This document shows, piece by piece, positions 6,686 to 8,764 of a stretch of 8,764 bases of DNA (positions within the stretch are counted from its first letter, which is position 1; each line of letters begins with the position of its first letter). Source of the DNA: Candidatus Poribacteria bacterium (GTDB lineage Bacteria; Poribacteria; WGA-4E; UBA9662); assembly GCA_002699335.1 (NCBI GenBank), contig PACG01000026.1, positions 1 to 8,764 on the forward strand, in the 5' to 3' direction. The position numbers were made by a program, and so were the translations under genes. The notes beneath the pieces are model-generated. The model did no database searches. It saw only the letters and a program-made list of their open reading frames with translations, and was not told the DNA's origin.

Positions 6686-7726
6686 TTAAGTTATTGGCAC
6701 GGCTTTTCCGATCCGACTTGATTCCATAGCCGAGTCTAACATCTGCATCAACATCACTGCCTCTGCAGCTGGGTTCAGCGGTTGATCCTTTTCAATGATA
6801 GCTCGAATGAACTCTTGAGACTGTAACGTAATTGGATCCGCTGACAGTTCGGCTGTATTGAGAAGTTTGACCTCCACTCCGTTAGGTGTACCGATTAAAA
6901 GACGATCATTTTCAATGCCGCCTAGAGTACCATAAATTTTTACATCCTGAAACTCTGTTCTGACAATGTTTTCCTCATCTGGTGTTTCTTCGTTGGCTGT
7001 GTTGAGTGAAAAAGCCACAGCAAAATGAAGTACGGAACCATTTTTAAAACGAACCTGACCACAAGCGGCGTCATCAGCAGTGTATATTTGATCTGCTGGT
7101 GCCAGGCCGGAAAAGTGGCAATACAGTTCAGCCGAGACCTCAGTTGGTTGCGGACAACCCATCATGAACCAAGCGTTGTCAATGGCATGGATTCCCAAAT
7201 CCAGCAAGACTCCACCACCTTTTTCCTTATCGTGCCGCCAGCCTCTGCCGGAACACCAGCGAGTACGAATCCATCGTGTGTCGGCATAATAAATATCACC
7301 TAGTTCTCCACCTTGTATTCTTTGTCTACCAGCCATCAACCGCGGTGAAAATCGTGATTGCCGGACAAACATACAGACGAGTTTTTTCTCTTCTGCCAGT
7401 TGGGCTAGCTTTACCATCTCTTCTGCGTTGTTAGTGGGGGGTTTTTCGCACAGAACATGCAATCCACGTTCCAAGGCTGCCTGCGAGGCGGGGGCATGTA
7501 ACCAAGTTGGCAGACCAATACAAACAGCGTCTAGATCTACTCCATCTAACATCTCGAGATAGTCATCGAAGATCTGAACATCGTTTATTCCTTCCAATAC
7601 GCTATCCCGGCGAGCGGGATCCGGATCGGCCAAAGCTACTACTTCAGATGACTCTTCCCCAGCTAGGATGCGTGTTGTAGACGAAATTGTACCGCCGATG
7701 CCAATAATACCAATTCTAACGTTCAT
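6686..7726 (-). CDS. Gfo/Idh/MocA family NAD(P)-dependent sugar dehydrogenase
   Basis: The 346-residue product has the two-domain layout of glucose-fructose oxidoreductase/inositol dehydrogenase enzymes. The N-terminal Rossmann domain starts with GIIGIGG (residues 6-12) and has Asp34 after strand 2, suggesting NAD. The family signature CEKPPTN holds the catalytic E94-K95-P96. In the second domain GGGVLLDLGIHAIDNAWF at 170-187 supplies D176 and H180, the usual Asp/His pair that moves the proton from the sugar hydroxyl. Substrates of the family are free or activated sugars and inositols; this one is not identified. The frame is open to an ATG at 7789, but those extra 21 codons only shadow the tail of the preceding gene; ATG 7726, with AAGGA six bases upstream, is the start. 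It begins 16 bp after the end of the decayed leading gene and is followed by a 102-bp gap before the lactonase. Confidence 0.94.
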   Translation of the reverse strand: MNVRIGIIGIGGTISSTTRILAGEESSEVVALADPDPARRDSVLEGINDVQIFDDYLEMLDGVDLDAVCIGLPTWLHAPASQAALERGLHVLCEKPPTNNAEEMVKLAQLAEEKKLVCMFVRQSRFSPRLMAGRQRIQGGELGDIYYADTRWIRTRWCSGRGWRHDKEKGGGVLLDLGIHAIDNAWFMMGCPQPTEVSAELYCHFSGLAPADQIYTADDAACGQVRFKNGSVLHFAVAFSLNTANEETPDEENIVRTEFQDVKIYGTLGGIENDRLLIGTPNGVEVKLLNTAELSADPITLQSQEFIRAIIEKDQPLNPAAEAVMLMQMLDSAMESSRIGKAVPIT

Positions 7727-7732
7727 TATGAT

Positions 7733-7737
7733 TCCTT
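7733..7737 (-). promoter_or_regulatory. Ribosome binding site that sets the dehydrogenase start
   Basis: AAGGA on the minus strand ends six bases before the ATG at 7724-7726. It supports this start over the in-frame ATG at 7789. Confidence 0.65.
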
Positions 7738-7742
7738 TCAGA

Positions 7743-8494
7743 TTAAAGTTCGCGTGCCAGACGAAAGCCAAAAGTATAGCAGACCACAAAATGTCGAAAT
7801 CGTGCTGCTAATCTAACACGGACAGCGCTTCGCCTGCTACGATACCATGATCCACCCTGAACTACATAATATTGATTGTTTTTAGGACCTATTGGATCCT
7901 GATTTGGTTCTTGTAAGTAATAGTCATCGGCGAACCAATTTCTACACTATGAAGAGACATGCCTTGTGGATAATTCGACATATGGCTGTCCCTTTGCCAG
8001 CGACGTTGCATTTAGTTTCTTTAAACTGGTTCCTCCATGGTCAAGACGGACATCATCTCCACAGGCTGCTTTTTCCCATTGTGCTTCGGAGGATAATTTG
8101 ATCTTGTCACCTGTTTCTTGGCTAAGCCACTGGGAATAAGCTAAGGCGTCTTTATAGATTACACAAACCGCTGGATGGTACCACTTTTCCTAAAATGGCT
8201 GACCTGGCTGTTTATACCAGACTGACTTTCCTAATCCGTCAAGTTCCCGGCCAGCTTGATAACCAGCATTATCAACAGAAAACCCAAACTGATGGTTGGT
8301 CACTAGGTAAATACCGATTTCAAACTGAGAAAGATAGATTTGCCGTTGGGGATGTTCACATGCTAACCGTTCGTTAGGATAATCAAAATCAAACTGCTTG
8401 ATCCTATGTATTGGTTTCTGGCTAGACCCCATAGCAAAAATGCTGGCAGGAATGGTTCCCCACTCTATTTTTTGGGTTGGGTGATGTTAGGCAC
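7743..8494 (-). pseudogene. Decayed formylglycine-generating-enzyme-like (FGE-sulfatase/SUMF1-EgtB fold) gene
   Basis: Conceptual translation across three frames rebuilds a roughly 250-residue FGE-sulfatase domain. In order: PNITQPKK, IEWGTIPASIFAMGS, QIYLSQFEIGIYLVTNHQF, then after a TAG at 8190-8192 KWYHPAVCVIYKDALAYSQW and KLSSEAQWEKAACG. The frame then changes for ETKCNVAGKGTA (about 8020-7990), again for SNYPQGMS (7978-7955), and returns for NWFADDYY, VVQGGSWY and the terminal FGFRLAREL before TAA at 7743-7745. A further frame change falls in the A-run at 8468-8473. One nonsense codon plus about four frameshifts mean it cannot make a full protein. At the FGE active-site segment, GGSWYRSRRSAVRVRLAAR has Arg and Ala where copper-dependent FGE has its two cysteines, so the ancestor was probably not a sulfatase activator but one of the many other members. 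A GTG at 8494 is a possible original start, without a clear ribosome site. It heads the minus-strand cluster, 16 bp before the dehydrogenase. Confidence 0.85.
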
Positions 8495-8521
8495 ATTCGG
8501 CTTAGTAAACTATTCTAGCTC

Positions 8522-8530
8522 ATTATACCA
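8522..8530 (-). promoter_or_regulatory. Predicted extended -10 promoter for the minus-strand cluster
   Basis: On the minus strand TGGTATAAT is an exact extended -10 (TGnTATAAT). A poor -35-like TTGTAT lies at 8547-8542, only 14 bp away, but extended -10 promoters need no -35. Transcription would begin near 8515, just upstream of the pseudogene and reading into the dehydrogenase. It is a consensus match in an AT-rich spacer, so chance is possible. Confidence 0.4.
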
Positions 8531-8764
8531 GTTAAGTAGTGATACAATCTAGTAGTAATATCTATAACCAGCATAGTTCGGTTAACAGAGTTTGTCTTAA
8601 ATTTGGGTGCGTGATTTTGAAGAATATCTCTTTCCGATCTTTATCTACATATGTCTTAGCCTGTATATTATGAGTCCTAGCAAATGCTAAAGTAATATGG
8701 GGTTTCAGAAAAATGTTTGCCTCTCTGACAAAAAATCCTTGTACTTAAGTTTTTAACTTTAAGT
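8531..8764. other. AT-rich stretch at the right edge without a recognisable gene
   Basis: Both strands were read. The only notable opening is a 60-codon stop-free stretch on the minus strand (8744-8565) with no ATG and no recognisable motif. Small inverted repeats at 8678-8689 and 8743-8764 are AT-rich and within chance expectation. No tRNA, terminator with a T-run or insertion-sequence end is visible. Confidence 0.5.

Noticed and set aside
7727..7789. Upstream ATG start of the Gfo/Idh/MocA gene
   Set aside because: The extra codons are another frame of the conserved FGE-like C terminus; AAGGA and the Rossmann strand point to 7726.
7947..8192. In-frame TAG codons in the FGE-like gene as evidence of stop-codon reassignment
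   Set aside because: TAG is used as the terminal stop of the kinase and membrane-protein genes in this window, and the FGE-like gene also has frameshifts, so decay explains it better. The TAG at 7947-7949 falls where another frame carries the homology.
7743..8494. Frame changes as sequencing errors only
   Set aside because: Seven neighbouring genes read without a single break, so several errors limited to one gene are unlikely, though reads were not seen.
8678..8689. Palindrome TAGCA-AA-TGCTA upstream of the cluster as an operator
   Set aside because: Ten symmetric bases in AT-rich DNA are expected by chance, and it lies about 150 bp upstream of the predicted promoter.
8743..8764. Hairpin ACTTAA/TTAAGT at the right edge as a mobile-element end
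   Set aside because: It is short, AT-rich and cut by the window edge, and no transposase gene or matching opposite end is present.

Overview
The window looks like a piece of a bacterial chromosome or metagenome contig, moderately AT-rich by eye. It carries eight genes or gene remnants, seven of which read cleanly. There are no RNA genes, insertion sequences, phage genes or CRISPR arrays. The mix of families (PhyH dioxygenase, Gfo/Idh/MocA dehydrogenase, lactonase propeller, a formylglycine-generating-enzyme-like fold, BadF-type kinase, leucine-rich and BNR/Ycf48-like repeat proteins) recalls Candidatus Poribacteria and related marine or sponge-associated lineages. That assignment is an inference from gene content, not a proven identification.

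Left part (1-2817). A secreted or lipid-anchored Ycf48/BNR-type beta-propeller gene runs off the left edge on the minus strand. Its likely promoter, a perfect TTGACA with a TAAAAT box, lies in a short divergent spacer, and the TTGACA overlaps the first codon of the neighbouring plus-strand gene. That neighbour is a BadF/BadG-type (N-acetylglucosamine-kinase-like) sugar kinase. Four bases after it comes a polytopic membrane protein of no family I recognise, which shows signs of an internal four-plus-four helix duplication.

Middle (2934-3761). A convergent minus-strand gene encodes ten in-register 22-residue leucine-rich repeats followed by a single C-terminal membrane anchor. The repeats alternate strictly between an acidic and a basic type, which shows up in the DNA as a 132-bp period.

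Right part (3881-8530). A minus-strand cluster reads, in transcription order: a decayed formylglycine-generating-enzyme-like pseudogene, a Gfo/Idh/MocA dehydrogenase, a seven-bladed lactonase, a uronate-dehydrogenase-like SDR, and a phytanoyl-CoA-dioxygenase-like Fe(II)/2-oxoglutarate enzyme. Most gaps are 1-17 bases, except a 102-bp gap before the lactonase that holds a near-perfect 21-bp palindrome suggestive of an operator. The dehydrogenase-lactonase pairing suggests oxidation of a sugar or uronic acid through a lactone to an aldonic or aldaric acid. The substrate and the role of the dioxygenase cannot be read from the sequence. A consensus extended -10 element sits just upstream of the dead leading gene and may drive the cluster. 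The last 234 bases hold no convincing gene.
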